Assembly: GCF_963259705.1 (NCBI RefSeq) | Contig: NC_081852.1 | Span: 60,383,359 to 60,447,358 of the forward strand | Length of the DNA: 64,000 nt | Direction of reading: 5' to 3' | From: Myotis daubentonii | Taxonomy: Eukaryota; Chordata; Mammalia; Chiroptera; Vespertilionidae | In this document: positions 32,778-46,209 of the stretch, piece by piece | Position numbering within the stretch: the stretch's first letter is position 1 | Layout: each line of letters begins with the position of its first letter | Program-made: the position numbers and the translations under genes | The notes under the pieces: generated by a model | The model's input: the letters and a program-made list of their open reading frames with translations, nothing else | Told to the model about the DNA's origin: nothing | The model's database searches: none

Positions 32778-33089
32778 GGAGATACGGGATAGATTTATGC
32801 TTGCCGAGAGGCAGTGCTCACCAGAAATATCATTTCCCAAAATATGATCAATGTTTACTTTAGTATTTGGGAGGGCAGCACGAAAGCAGGTCTAAACTTA
32901 AGGGACTGGGTGATGTGTTTAAGGGTTAAAAAGACTTCCCTTTCCCCTACTTCACGCTTCCACGTGCTGGTTCAGAAGAATGTTGTTGGCATCGAAACAT
33001 CACCCGGTGCCCCAGCGGGCTGAGCCTGTGGCCTGCGGACTCGACCCACGTAGTCATGGCAAGCTGCACCCCTGGCCTCAGCCTCACCC

Positions 33090-33880
33090 CTCCTCCAGGT
33101 AAGAGTCTGATTTCTCCATCCCAGCATGTGAAACATGACCTTTAACGGGCATATGCTTGTAAATCTTTCATTCTGAGTCCGTTTGAATATAAGGGCAAAA
33201 ATCGTGTGATAAAGCATTTAAATTAAGTAATCGTTTTCACACTTTTGGCTCCTACAAAGAGTTTCACAGCTTCATTGTCATGAATTTTATATAAATATTC
33301 ACACATTTAACATATTGATAACTTCGAGTGCATTTCTATGAAATTTTTACTAAAATATTTTCTCTAGAAACCTAGGTCATAGAGAGAATTCTATTTATTA
33401 TTGCCAGAATGATATCAAAACACATGAACAGCGCCCGTGAACTGTGAGCATACAACACTCTGTGACAACAAAAATATCAAACGTTTGCTGTGGAAGCAAG
33501 CAGTGCACGCTTGTCTAGTGACGACGGTGGGAATAAAATTTTTAAAAGCATATTTAAGTGCAAAGTCTGTTTTTACTTTAAAATACAGGCCTGATAGAAA
33601 ATCCCTATTTTCCAAAGCCCACGTCAAGTGAAAAATGGTTGCAGTGACAATGCGAATTCCATTTCCTCCGGGGCCCCTGCTCCTTGGAGGTGAACTAACC
33701 CCAGTCAAGGAGGCAGACACGCAGATGACTGTGGTAAATGCATAATGTGAGCAGGCTGACTTTTATTTTTAATAGGAGCCTTCATCGGTTTGCTGTTTAA
33801 TTACTGTGCTAGCGGTAACAGTTGTATTTAACGTGGATATTTTCCCATAAAAGCAGCCCTCGTAATCATTTCAATGATAA
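33090..33880. other. AT-rich island, possible conserved non-coding element
   Basis: About 790 bases with low GC and no recognised repeat, e.g. AAATTAAGTAATCGTTTTC, TAGGAGCCTTCATCGG and TTTAATTACTGTGC. It could be old decayed repeats instead. Confidence 0.35.
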
Positions 33881-36800
33881 GTGCTGTTTATCGGCAATAG
33901 ACGCCCCATTCTATCCGACAAGGTCTGAGAGCGGCTCACGCTGTCTCTGTGGCTACCCTTTGAGCTTGGATAGGTTATGCAGTGGGACTACGGCGACCTT
34001 GAGTGAAGTTCACTTTTTACCTGATTCATGGAAACCTCAGGGACCGGAGGACCTGACCGCCTCAGGTCTAGGAGGAACGTTCAGGTCAGCAGGCTTCCCC
34101 GGAGGCCTTGGTGACCACTGATTACACAGGGACCAGGGATGTTCTTGGGGTCCAGCAGGCTCTGTTCAGCCCCGACCAGCACCTCAGGAGCTGGACCCAT
34201 CAACCACATTCTCCTTCAGGAGGGGGATTTTAAGCGCCTGCTCTCTCGGGAAGTGTGAGGCCACAGAGGGGATCATGTGACTAGTCCAAAGCCAGCCCAG
34301 CGATCCCTGGGCGGGACCCACACTTGATCTGTGAGAAGGGCTCGAATCCAGAACCCGAAGAACCACGTCCCCTCTGCTGGCCCTGCCGTGGCTCACGGTC
34401 TACAGAAGAATCCAGAGCCTCATGTGTCCAGCTGTTCCAACAGAAACACACAGTGTGGACCAGTGTCCTGGACACCTCCCGCGGCTCCTGGCTGGCTTTG
34501 CTGACCCTCGCCCGTGGGTGACCCTGGCCGCACCTGGCGAGACTCCTGAGCTGACAGCAGAGGTGTGGACGTGCAGCCCCTCGTGCTCATTTTTTTCCAA
34601 ATCAAGAATACAGCTGCCATATTGGTACTCTATCTCCTCACCCGGCTCAGACCCGAGCTCCCGACCAGGCCGACATGCACACATGACCTAGAACGTAAGT
34701 TAACAATGGAGCAAACACAGCCATTGTCTCACAGCGTCTCAAACAAAATCATTGTCAAGGACAGTAAACTCAGTGTAGGGTGGAGCACACAGCGATCGCG
34801 CTCAGATGAGCTGGATCCATTGTAATAAATTTCTTTAGGGCAATAATTCTCAAAATAGGGCCCATGCATATATACACATGTACATGTAAATATGTGTGTA
34901 GATTTGTCTATCCTAATATTTCAATGCATCTTGGAAGGAGTGAGAAGTATAGGTATAATATTATGGACAAGCTTTCTAGAACATTCTGATACACACCCCC
35001 CTCACACCCCTAGGTAAAGGAGCTGAAACGGGAGTAACTTGAAAAATCTATTTGCCTGGATGAATCACAGTTGAAACTTTAAAAACTCCTCATCCAAGAC
35101 GTGGCTGCGCAGCCTAAAGAATCAGCAAGCGCTAACGACCATCGCCGGCGGGAAATGGCACAGTCAAATGGGAAACGATGAACTAAGACACAATCCGGAT
35201 CCCGGCCTTTGGCCCCTGAAATTCACCAACATGGCCGAGTGCGGTCATCAGCAAGCTGAGGAGAGAGCAGCCGGTGCCCGAGTGTTTCCGAGCTGGCGTG
35301 GCCAGCCCCACGTCCACGGAGTCAGGACCAACCAGGACAGCGGCCGCCAAGAGCCAGCGCCCCGCAGGGACCCTGCAGAACAGCCACCTGTGGGACTATG
35401 TCCTCTCCGCTCAGGCTGGGAGCCCCACCCAGAGAAACCTCAACCCAGACGCCATCCTGGTCACCTAGCATTTCCGATCCGCTGAAGCGCTGGAAGCGAC
35501 AGGGTCCAATGTGGCCAGGGACCAGGCAGCCCCGAGAGGGGGCGGGCGAGCCCCCGGGGGCCTCTCCTCTGGGAAAGGGAAGCGCCCACTGCTGGACCCT
35601 CTGCAGAAAGCAGCCTCCTCTCCAAAGAGCTCTGGACAGGGAAGTGTGACCGCTGGGGCGGGTCTTCCGCTCCCATGGGGGAGGGACCCTTCGATGGTTC
35701 AGCCAGAAAGGACCTCGGTGAAGCAGACTGCCTCCCCACCTCGTCGCCTCCGGGCTGGCTCTACACCCCGTAGACGGCTCGCTTCCAGCGATTTCTGCCC
35801 TCCTTTCGCTCTCAAACATCCCACTCGTCTTCTCTCTCGTTTCCTAACCCTGGGAACATGGGGTTTTTCTGTCCATGACACAGGCGCCTGGCTGCTCCTG
35901 CTGCTGGCCCCGCTCTGACTCCCGGCACCTGGACTTCCCAGCCACACCTGCTCTCAGGCTCTGGACCTGGTCTCTCCGTCTGACCTGGCCTGGGACCCAG
36001 GTTCCCACGTTTACCGCTCCGAAAAGGCACACGGCAGCTCCAGGGCTGAAAGAGGCGTTCCGGCAGCTGCCTTCCTTCCACGGACCTAAGAGCAGTGTCC
36101 TTGGCTGGCTCTCAACCCACCCGGGCACCCCTGCCAGCCCCACCAGTGACATCGCAGCAAGGCCAACGTCCGCATGTGCCCATTTGAGAGGGGGGACCGG
36201 TGATGACCTGCCCCAGAAGTGGTAAGTGCATCCCTGTTTCAGCCGCTCTCTTCTATGTGAGCTGGTGATGGTCTTAAACTCAGGGGAAAATATCCGCACC
36301 AACAGCTGGAAGTACAGCGCTGCCTCCTGCTGTGGTCACAGGGGGAGGGGAGACTAAGAAAACCCTCCGACCCCCAAGACCCTCTGAAGACTAACTTGCT
36401 GGATCCACCATGAGGAGCACCAACGGGCTCCAGACATGGACCGACGGGGGCTCCACGCCTGAGACCCCCCAGGCCTGGCTGGCTGGCTGTTTCCAGGACG
36501 TGAGGGTGGCCGAGGGTCTAGGGGCTGGAGGACAGCCCTGCTCGGCACCCAAGTGGGCTTCTAGCTTTAGTGAGGATGGAGGAAAGGGTGGCTCCCTTCC
36601 TCGCGCTGTCCCTGCCTCCCAGGACTCACAGCCTCCCCTGGAAGGCCCTGGGCTCTGGGACTCCCCAGGACACTGGGAGGGTAGCTGAGCCCCCTGTCAG
36701 GGCCTCTCCTGAAGTCTCTGGTGGGAATTTGGGGAGAGGCCCTTGGGAAAGGGGTTCTCAGAGCCCCATGAACGCGAGAATCCTTCCGAGGCTCCGTGCC

Positions 36801-39800
36801 GGAGGCTGTAGCCGGCAGGTTTAAAAATGCAGGTTTTACTACTGTCATGCCACCGATTTCATAGCTACAAGCTAATAGCTGTGACGAAGGAATTATTAAA
36901 GTGTTAAATATTTCATTTAAAAGGGAACATTGCCGTCACTTTAAAAAGAAAACTCAGACCTCATCTGTTGAAAACCATCATGTGTGAGATGGCACCGGGA
37001 GCACCGGCTAAGGGCCCAGCATCTCGCTGGGCCATCGGTGGTGGTGGTGGTGGTGGGGGTTGTGTGTCCCCAGCACAGGGCTGGGCCCCCCGGGCTGGCA
37101 GGTAACGCAGAAAGGCCGGGGTTAGCAGCCTGCCCGCCCGTCTCCTCTTCCCGGCCACGGGCAGCCTGTGCGCGGGAGGGCCTCCGCGGGCAGAGGGAGG
37201 GCTCTGAACAGAAAGAAGCGCCTGCGCCCGTTCCGAACGGGAAGCCGGACCTGCGGGTCCGCAGGCTGCGCTCCTGACTTCACGGTGAGACAGCGCCCGG
37301 CCAGGCGCCACCTCTGACTCCAGTGCTCCTGCCACCGGCCTCTCGGGCTGCGTCAGATGCATGTTACACTAAGAAGCTAAATTCATTTGTGAGCAAACCG
37401 AGAAGTTAGGGAGCGTTCACAGAAAATAGGTTGAAATGATATTTCATTATGAAAGAAACATTAAGCCAAGGTTTACTTCAAGAATAATGGCTTCACTAAA
37501 GAACGGTTTCTTGGAGAAAAATGAGTTCAAAATACACAGACTGGCCTTTGGGAGAGGTTCCCAGGGAGGACGTGACCTCCCCGATACGCATCCCCGTGCT
37601 ACGAGGCTGCGAGCTCTCGGTCACAGAAAAGCGATTCTGTCCACACTTGAATAAACCAGCTTAGCAAAAACCGAACCCCAAACACAAGAAGAAAACGCCC
37701 CACCTGTAAAACCCCAACCCCAGAGGGAGCTCGGCGTCCTCCACGGCTCACCGTTCACGGTAATTCCTTCATGGCGCGGCCCCGTGCCCCTGGCTCCTGC
37801 CCCTGACAACCCCCTCTCCCCTCCCCAGGACCAGGCAGCGATCGGTTCCCTGAGAGAAAGCCCCAGCAGCTACCTGGCTGCTGCTCTAACTCCGGGAATT
37901 CTCTGAGAGGAGCTGAACCACCTGGCATTCCCAGCATCTGCTGTGTTAACCCGGCGGACAGCAGTGTCATGTGGTTCAGCTTCGCATGCATTTCTGTGGC
38001 TCCTTCCAAACGGAGGCAGCGGTTCACAGTGCACTCACCTCACGGAGGATCCTGCAAGGACAGGCCGTCTGGCCACGCGCAAGAGGGGCCCGTGGGCAGC
38101 AGGACAGGCCACGCTGCGGCCCGAGGGGCCAATGGCGGAGGGCCTGGGGCAGAGGTCACGAGCGGTGCCTTCAGGGCTTCCAGAAGGAAGAGTAGGGGAC
38201 AAGTGGAAACAGGCAGACCTGGTCTCCTCTCAGAAGCCAGAACATGAGGAAACAATGACACACAGACGTATGCTCAACATACTCAAAAGTTAACATGCAC
38301 AGAAAGGACACTTATTCCCCATTTAAAATGGCTCCCCCCCCGCCCCCCGCCCTTGCACAGAGGCTCATTTCTCTGTGTTAATCCCAGCCGCAGAGCTCCG
38401 AGGCTGCCCACCACCTCCGTGTGGGCCTGCCCTCTCCCTACAATGACACTGGCTCCTAGACACATGGCAGAGAGAGCAAAGCCCACAACGGCTGGACACA
38501 CAGGGGAGTGGCACAGCCGGGGCCGGTGCCAATGAACTCTGTGCTGTCCACCTCCCTCCTTAAACTGTAACATCCCCACGCCTGGCTCCTGCCCAGGAGT
38601 GACTGAGCAGCGTGGGACACCCTGGGCCCGCAGCCCCTAACTGTGGGCAGGCGGGTGCTGCTCCCACCTCCCAAACCAGCTGGAGGGGGCACCGGTGCAC
38701 TCAGATGTGCCCATCAGCACTGCAGGGCTTGTCTCATGGGGGGCGGGACGGGCTACTGGGGTAACTGGGACCTTCCTCCTTATCCCCACGGCTGCTTCCA
38801 GCTGGCCCTGGTCACCAGCCCTCCCATCACCATGACCTGCTGGCTGAGGAGATGGCCTGGCCTGGTGCGGGCCCAGAGCCGGGGACGCGGGGCGAGAGCG
38901 GCTGGTGCCCCTCTCCAAGAGCTGAAGACAGGCCTCCAGGACCAGACAGGCCCGCTGCTCCCCACCCCCTCAGAGGCACGGAACTGCTGCCCTGGTTTTG
39001 TAAGTTTTTTGTTCTGACAATTTCAAAACCTGAAATGTCTGCTCTCCATGTGAGAAGGAAAGCTGGTTGGATGGTTCTTTCCCAGCAGCGGAGAGAAGAG
39101 GTCATGGCTCCCAGATTCCCAGCTGCCTCTCTGAGTTCCTCGGCTCGCAGAGCATGGCCCCGGCACAGTCACCCACCCGCAATCAGCCCCGGACTCCTGG
39201 TGCCGGGGGGAGGGGCCCGAGCAGGCAGGGTGAGCACGGGGCCCTGTGGACGATGGCGGGTTCTGGACACGTGCAGAGCGCCGTCCAGCACCCCCATCCT
39301 AGAGCCCCCCGTGAAAATCTCTGGAGCCCCCACCGACAGAGACCTTCTGAACGACATGGGCTGACAGGCACCTCTTCTCAGAACTCCCCGGCTAGTTCAT
39401 TATGTGCAAAAACGCGCAAGGTCTTCTCTGTTGACTGTGAGTCAACTCACGTGTTAGCTCAGCCTTTCAGGGGTTTCTCTACCCGCCCCCCTGCAAACAC
39501 TGCTCCATTTTCAAGTTCGTTTTCGCTGAAAATCATAGTAGGAATTAGAATGCCATTAAACTTATTTGGTGCATTCCATTTTCAAGTTCAAGATTGCTTT
39601 AAATTTACCCTACCTAAAGTCTCAGGGTGATTCTTTAAGCACACGGCTGTATGCCTTCACACGGATATACCTGTATAAATGCTCACTTATAACAAAACTT
39701 GAAAAGTCTCTATGCAAAATGAACCTGTGTGTGGTATGTGTCTAGAATGACTTCCTGCCGTAGGTAAGAATTCAAACAAGAGCTTACAAAGGAACGCCTG

Positions 39801-40370
39801 GGAAAACGTTTTGGGATTATCAGACTGTTTGTGCCTCTGGCACACTCCACCGAGGCAACGCGTTCTCGGCTCATCCCTTAAAAGTATAACTTCTAACTAT
39901 GGCAAGTTCGAGAAGTGAAGGTGAAAACTCATCCAAGAAGACTCTGCTGCTACCCAGGCTGATGTACGCGTCAGCCACTGGGTCGATGGCAGTGGCTGCC
40001 TGTCCACAGCCTCGTTTTCTGTGCTGTTGGCCAGTAGAGAGTTCAAGTTCACAATGAGCTCATTGAGAAGTTTACTGCCGCTCAGATGTGTTCCTGCTTA
40101 AACCTTTCCGCCCGCGAGAGTCCAGAGTCGGTATGCATGCATCATTTTCCCTGCCTTTGCCAAGAACTATGGGACCACGTGCCAAAACTAACAGAGCCAC
40201 TGGGAAGCGGTGGGGCTCGCGCCCTCTGTCCTAACAGCATGGCCACATGCTGCCCGGGCAGAGGATGGAGGAGTATGGAGTTGGTCCAGTCCATAAAACA
40301 CGCTGTGACGTAAGCGACAGCTCACGAGGCCGCTCCCTGAAGGAAGCGCCGCGGCGGCCGAGGTACTGAC

Positions 40371-40531
40371 CTTGCAGGAAGACGGGGTGGTGGAGCGCAG
40401 GCACGGGGAGCTCCTGGAGGGCCGTGGGCTCCTGGAAGTAGGCGTCCAGCCAGGCCGCGCACTCCATCAGGGGCCTCACCGTCTCCTCTGGGCTGCCGAG
40501 CGGCTCAGGAGGGGCGGGGGCCTTGGTGGGG
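40371..40531 (-). CDS. MGMT: MGMT exon 3, end of N-terminal domain
   Basis: This 161 bp exon encodes 53 whole codons, including RPLMECAAWLDAYFQEP and LQELPVPALHHPVFLQ. They match the human stretch with PLMQCTAWLNAYF and FPVPALHHPVF. The HH pair includes the histidine that is a ligand of the structural zinc (His85 in human). The minus-strand acceptor is TTATCACTTTTGCAG (AG at 40532-40533) and the donor is CTGCAAG/GTCAGTACC (GT at 40369-40370). One base at the 5' end finishes a codon begun in exon 2; one base at the 3' end starts the Asp codon completed by exon 4. The proline- and glutamate-rich first ~19 residues are the fast-evolving loop of the family. The preceding exon with the start codon is not in the window, so the gene is partial here only because the window ends. 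Confidence 0.96.
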
Positions 40532-42239
40532 CTGCAAAAGTGATAACAGGAGGTTAATAAAGCTCGAGGCCCTGCTCCACACATCTGAAGAGCAAAGAGA
40601 AGACACTACCGCCCCGACGGGGGTCAAGGCTAGCTGCGGCACGAGCACCCACGTCTCCACTAGCTGTGCGACCGGCGTGAGGACAGCAGAGGCGCTGGAG
40701 GAGGGCCAGGCTGAGACCCGGGGAGTTTTCTCACCCACGAGTCCACCTTCCGCTTTAAGAAACATGACATCTTTGAAAACAGCAAAGAAGGAGGCCGGTG
40801 GGTCTGGAACCCCACCTCTCGGATGACGATGCCATGTCCCGTGGTGTTCGCCCCCTCCTAGGGGTGATTCCTAGGAACGGGGGTCCCAGGACACGGCACT
40901 TCTGTTTGGGGCTCTGAGCGCTTGTGCCGAGCCAGAAGCCAGCTGTGACAGAGCGATGACGACAGCACGGGAGCCACTCGAGGGCTGGTGTGCCTGTCCT
41001 TCTGCAGGACGAAAGGGTGTACGTTTGCCTCTACGGTCACCTGTCCTCAAGTCACCAGTGTTCGCTACCAAAAGCCTTTTCCAGAAATGCTAGGGAAGTA
41101 ATTGCACTGCTCCTCACCCTCTCACCTGCCCACCCCCGACAGAACAGCACGTCCCCGAGTTTCCAATCGCCTGCGCTCTTTCAGGGGCATTTCCTCCCAG
41201 TCCGCTCTCCGTCTGCGGAGTCTCATGCTTGACGGTGTCTGTGTGTGGGTCCTTCCGGGTTTGTGATTTCAGTTACAGGACCATGACGTCCATGCGTGGG
41301 GTTTCCATCTGCTCCTTTTCCAACGCCTACTGCTCATTGCGGTTGCTAATCTCCCTTTTATCTCCTTAAGTTGAAAGCCATGTACTTAGGCTCCCTTCAG
41401 TGGGCCTGTTTGGTCCGGCGGGTGCCGATTCTGCCTGCGGGACCTGCAGCCGCCCCCACGGAGCCGACCTCTCGGCAGGGGCTGGTTTCTGGGTATGTGC
41501 TCCGCTGGAGCAGGAAGATGAGTCCCAGTCCCGCAGGCGACTTTCTTGCCCACCACCAGGCCCGGACATAGGGCACACGTCCTGGGTGCTCCAGGCCTGG
41601 CGGGCAGTTGCTCTCATTTCCCTTCCAGATGCTACAGCTGCTGAGCCTTCTTGGGATGGCAGGAAAGCCGCCAAAACACAGGTACGGAGGCTCTTCCCGG
41701 AGCCCGGCCGCCTCCCTGCCTGGGGCCCCGCCCGGAGGCAGGTGGGGGAGCTGCACTCTGCAGGCTGTCTGTCTTCAACCTGCTCTCACGGCCCCTGGGA
41801 GAGGCCAGCACCTGGCCACGCGGCCCAGCACAGGGAGGTGAAGAGAGCCAATGCACCAAGTCCCCGCCTTCAACCCATCGGGGGGACTCCCTCCTGAGGA
41901 GACCAGCGAGGGTCAGGGATCCCCTCAAAACCTCCCATGACCACCTGGGTCTGGCCGCTCCTGCAGAACCCAGATGGGGCTGGGGTGCTGGTCAAGGATC
42001 ACCGTTGCTGGTCTCCAGGGCTGTGGGGCCTGCTGTCCGTCAGGCACAGAATCGGGGTTCCTCAGCGAGGGGTGGACACTACGGGAGATGGGCGTCTTCA
42101 TCCGAGAGGTGGGGTTCCATACCCACCGGCCTCCTTCTTTGCTTCCAGACTCACGTCTCCTGACTCAGATACCCCTGTGACACAGGGTGCCTCAGGCACC
42201 CCATGGCAATGCCCACGCCGGTGGCCGCACCCGCTGCTG

Positions 42240-44050
42240 CTCAGGGAATTGAAATGGGAGCTGGGTTTCCTAGCATTTCCCATCCTCAGAGGACATTTGA
42301 AGAATTTTTATAGTAGTGAAATTCATCTGAAATTGATTTTTTATGCTTGTGCTAAAGACCTCAACCTCTGCCTTACTCTGTGGCTCTCCTTTTTAACTCT
42401 TTCTCTATTGGCGTTAGATTACTATTCATGGGCGAAATGTAATTAAGCAGCTTTGATTCTGGAGCCAGGATTTATGATGCTACATTTAAAACGAATGACA
42501 TTAAACACACACATAAAACCAGATTTTTAAAGCCACGACACAAATTTCCATTTCTACAATAAAATGAAATTTATTCTCTGCCCTACCCTCTCCTCCAACC
42601 TCGCCCGGCTCGTCCCTGAGAGAGCTGTGGTGTGACGGTCTCTGGGCGTTGCTGACGGCCACTCAGATCACAAAGGAGGCCCTTCGGCTCCACTACCCCT
42701 CAGCCCTGAAATCCCGGCCATGGGGGGCCCTGAGCCCCATGCTCGCTTAAACCCCACACCCAAGTCTCCCCGGGGAGCCAGGCAGCTCCCCCACCACGGC
42801 CACCAATGGTTCAGGTGCCAACGTCGAGGACAGGAGGAGCAAGAGGCGGTTTAAACTTGAACTGGGCCCCACGACTCCCTTTCTGGGTGGCCGTAGGTAT
42901 GTTGCTTAAATTGGAAGTCAGTTTTTAATGGACATCCTAAGACCTTCCTATTTGGGTCTGAAATTAATGTCAGAACCTCAACAAGCCCACAGAGGAATTT
43001 ACTGTAGTATTTTAAAACACCCATCAAAAACACAGACATTTTTATGTCAATTTCCAACTCCTCCCCCATAGAAGGTACATGTCATAAGAACTGTATATTT
43101 TTTCTTTTTAAAAATAATTGATTCTTAAAAATACATCAGCAACAATAAAACATTTTTAAAAGACAATTTAAATAGTACACTTGGCAGACTAGAATGCCTT
43201 AAAAAAGCCTACTTACTTTCTCCCTTAAGTGTTCAAATTATGAAAAGAAAAACTGTATTTTAGCAACACTTTAGCATATCATTAAAAATCCCCACTGTTT
43301 GACAGATGAAGATAAAAACACCCCAAAAGTATAGATGAATTATCAAGTCCCTAATGATTGCAAAACAATTACAGGATGCAGGGCAATCTAGTTAAATTTT
43401 ATTCAAAAGCTTACCACACTTGTGTTTTCTTTTATTTTTCTATCAAGAAACCCATGAGGCTTAAGCACAATTCATTATGTATGAGACCCCACTTGCGGTG
43501 CCTGACTGTTGATTAATAGCAAAGTTTGCTGTATGTACATTTGCAACATTAGATGCATACAATATGCTAACTTATTCTTTCACTGAAACTAATTATTTAC
43601 AAAAATGACTACTTGAGACTACAATTTATTAAATGCATGCATCCAGCCTCAGCTCGGCCCCCAAAGACAGCCCGGAATGAAGATCTTTTACTCGATGTGA
43701 CAACTTGTAGAAATGCAGTTATTAATATTGTAAATGTGGCAAATAAAGAGTTCAAATAGCCTCCTGTCCACGCCGCCGCTGCTCTTCTCCTCTGAAGCAG
43801 CGAACAAAGCAGCGTTTCAACGTCTCCCACACGCGCGAGGCACATTCCTCTTTCCTGGCGTAATTCAGCTTCTCAGAAAGAACATGCTCAGACGTTAGGA
43901 ATGAGTCGCTTAAAGAAAGAGCAAACATAAAACAGGGATAAAAAGTCCTAATCAAATTGCTGCTTACGTCGATTTATTACAATTCTGTCAGTAATTAGTT
44001 CACTTCTTGAAAAATAGCCGTAGAAATAAAACTTTTAAGGAATCATTCCA
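42240..44050. other. Long AT-rich island, possible conserved elements
   Basis: About 1.8 kb with little repeat signature. Segments such as GGCGTTAGATTACTATTCAT, GTAATTAAGCAGCTTTGATT, TTTGCTGTATGTACATTTGC, GTTATTAATATTGTAAATGTG and CAGTAATTAGTTCAC look constrained. 42600-42850 is GC-rich inside it. Confidence 0.35.
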
Positions 44051-44214
44051 TCACTCTCATCAAATTCTGTGTATTCCCACAAGGGTACTTTGCCCCTCCC
44101 CGCCTGCCTCCCCCGCTCCCCCCCCCCCCCCCCGCCTGGATCTCTGGGGTTAGGTAACTTGGTATGATTCAATAATTCTCTTCCCACTCCCAGAAAAGAA
44201 GGGACACACTAGTG

Positions 44215-44437
44215 CAGCGGTTCTCAACCTGTGGGTCGCGACCCCTTTGGGGGTCGAATGACCCTTTCACAGGGGTCGCCTAAGACCATCGAAAAACACA
44301 TATATAATTACATATTGTTTTTGTGATTAATCACTATGCTTTAATTATGTTCAATTTGTAACAATGAAAGTGGGCGTCACCACAACATGAGGAACTGTAT
44401 TAAAGGGTCCCGGCATTAGGAAGGTTGAGAACCACTG
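44215..44437 (+). mobile_element. Non-autonomous hAT element, SPIN-like (second subtype)
   Basis: CAGCGGTTCTCAACCTGTGG ... AGGTTGAGAACCACTG ends with 8 bp duplication CACTAGTG (44207-44214) / CATTAGTG (44438-44445). Shares the first ~70 bases with the elements at 17021 and 56640 but has a different interior (ACATATAATTACATATTG, GTGGGCGTCACCACAACATG), so it is a separate subfamily. Confidence 0.9.
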
Positions 44438-45209
44438 CATTAGTGCAAAATAAGAATCACAGATATCTCTTAGTGGATGGAGATTTCAGATGGGGCATCT
44501 GGTCAACCACGATTGTCTTTCGGGCTGACTCTACAATGCACATGGCCCGAAGAGGCAGCCACCTGCTCTGAGCATCCTCCTCCACAGTCTGCAGCTGCCC
44601 CTTCTAATGCCCTCGGAGCCCCTGGGTGGCCTTGCTCTGCTGCTGGGGGTGTGTGCTACTGCAGGCTTGGGGTGGGGGTGGGGGGACAGGGAGGGACAGA
44701 CCCTTTCCTTCACATGCCAAGATCAGGAAAATCAATGTCTGTGCCCCAAAGGCCGGATGATCGTGCAGAAGGTCATTATGCTACCAATGTCCCTGTGCCA
44801 GTCAAATTTCGCAAGGACACCTAAGGAGAAGAGGGCGTGGGTTTCAAACAAGGTCCTGCTCTGGGACATATAATTTCAGGGACCTAGAAGGACTGAAACG
44901 TCAGAGAGAGGGGCTTTGCTTTCTACAATTAACAAGTGGTAAGAGGAAAAGTAAGAAGTACCAGACGGGAAAATCTCAGGGCATGCAGCCAAGGTGGGTA
45001 AAAGATGGTTGGTTTCCTACCACCCAATTTACTCTCCTGACTCTCAATAACACAGCCAACATCAGCCACAGTCAAGGCAACTCACCACCAAGTCCCCGCT
45101 GAGAGAAAGCCTCACTGTCACCCTTCATGGCACTTTGGAAGGTGGAGTCAATGAGTAACACCGAGGATCACCCACATAGGAACAACTCGAGGGGAACCTT
45201 GTATAAAAT

Positions 45210-45425
45210 TTCATAGCTGCCACTTATTGAGTGCCCAGCACGTGCCAGGCTTATCACTGAAAGTATGTTCTATATTCATCCCTCCCAGTAACCCTGAGGG
45301 AGGGATTATTATCTCTAAGTCCTAGAAGAGGTCCAGAGGTTCTAGAATAATAACTTCACCAATGCACAGGGAGGCCCAGGATCTGCACAGAAGTCTGTCT
45401 GATTCCAAGGCCTGACTCTCCAGAC
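45210..45425 (-). mobile_element. MIR SINE fragment
   Basis: CACTTATTGAGTGCCCAGCA then CGTGCCAGGC, CAGTAACCCTGAGGGAGGGA then TTATTATC, and GAAGTCTGTCTGATTCCAAG follow the MIR consensus read on its complementary strand. Diverged, as expected for this pre-placental family. Confidence 0.8.
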
Positions 45426-45570
45426 CATCCCCATGGAACGGAAGACTCTGGCTCATCTTTTTCTTAAATGGAAACAAAGGGTCAGCCCTTCTCATGAAAA
45501 GTCCATATGGCCACATGACCTATTCTTTCTTTTCTTAATTCTCACCTGAGGACACGTTTCTATTGATTTT

Positions 45571-45784
45571 TAAAAAATATTTTTTATTGATTTCAGAGAG
45601 GAAGAGAGAGGGAGTGAGAGATAGAAACATCAATGATGAGAGAGAATCATTAATCGGGTGCCTCCTGCACGCCCCCTACTGGGGATGGAGTCTGCAACCT
45701 GGGCAAGTGCCCTGACTGGGAACTGAACCATGACCTCCTGGTTCACAGGTTGATGCTCAATCACTGAGCCACACTGCATGGGCT
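45571..45784 (-). mobile_element. Ves SINE
   Basis: Reverse orientation: A/T-rich tail (TTTTTTATTGATTTCAGAGA) first, then GATGAGAGAGAATC, GCACGCCCCCTACTGGGG, AAGTGCCCTGACTGGGAACT and the head GCATGGGCTC at 45784. Head-to-tail with a second reversed Ves immediately after. Confidence 0.9.
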
Positions 45785-45792
45785 CTTTTGAT

Positions 45793-45964
45793 ATTTAGAG
45801 AGAGGGAGGGAGGGAAGGAGTGAGAGAGGCAAGGAGGGAGAGGCCTATTGAAAGACAAACGTAGATCGGTTGCCTCTCGTTAAGTGCTACAACCTTGGAT
45901 CGAACCCACAACCTTTGTGGTTTATGGGATGATCCTACAATCAACTGAGCCACCTGCCAGGGCA
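45793..45964 (-). mobile_element. Ves SINE (partial, tandem with previous)
   Basis: GAGAGAGGGAGGGAGG tail side, TGGATCGAACCCACAACC B-box complement and TCAACTGAGCCACCTGCCAG then GGC head. Lacks the long A-tail, so it is probably an older copy into which the neighbouring SINE inserted or abutted. Confidence 0.87.
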
Positions 45965-46209
45965 CATGCTCTATTTCTGATAGCATATACGCAGTACAGC
46001 ATTTGGATTTATTCTCTTCTATGTTTAGGTGGCTTCTGTAAACTTTCCCCTAATACTCAAGACTACAATCTAGGACAGCCGTGGGTAAACTATGGCCCAT
46101 GGGCCGGATCCAGCCCATTTGAAATGAATAAAACTAAAAAAAAAAAAAGGACCGTACCCTTTTATGTAATAACTAGGGGCCCGGTGCACGAAATTCGTGC
46201 ACTGGGTGT

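Larger units (their letters stand above)
31333..40370 (-). other. MGMT: MGMT intron 3, part next to exon 3
   Basis: About 9 kb. Alternates AT-rich unique islands (listed separately) with GC-rich unrecognised sequence (32560-32720, 33900-34600, 35200-36830, 37000-37330, 37540-39330). A short GGT run lies at 37037-37056. No transposon recognised. Confidence 0.8.
40532..45209 (-). other. MGMT: MGMT intron 2, part next to exon 3
   Basis: Adjacent to exon 3 the intron is GC-rich and unrecognised to ~42240. It then becomes AT-rich to ~44050 (listed), followed by a 16-base C run at 44118-44133, a hAT element, and unrecognised sequence to 45209. Exon 2 of MGMT is not found in any frame. Confidence 0.8.

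Noticed and set aside
32990..33055. Possible SINE fragment (GGCTGAGCCTGTGGCCTGCGG)
   Set aside because: Too short and lacks both the A-box spacing and the Ves body or tail.
34230..34360. Possible MIR fragment (GTGACTAGTCCAAAGCCAG, GGGCTCGAATCCAGAACC)
   Set aside because: Only two weak blocks in the right order; cannot be separated from chance by eye.
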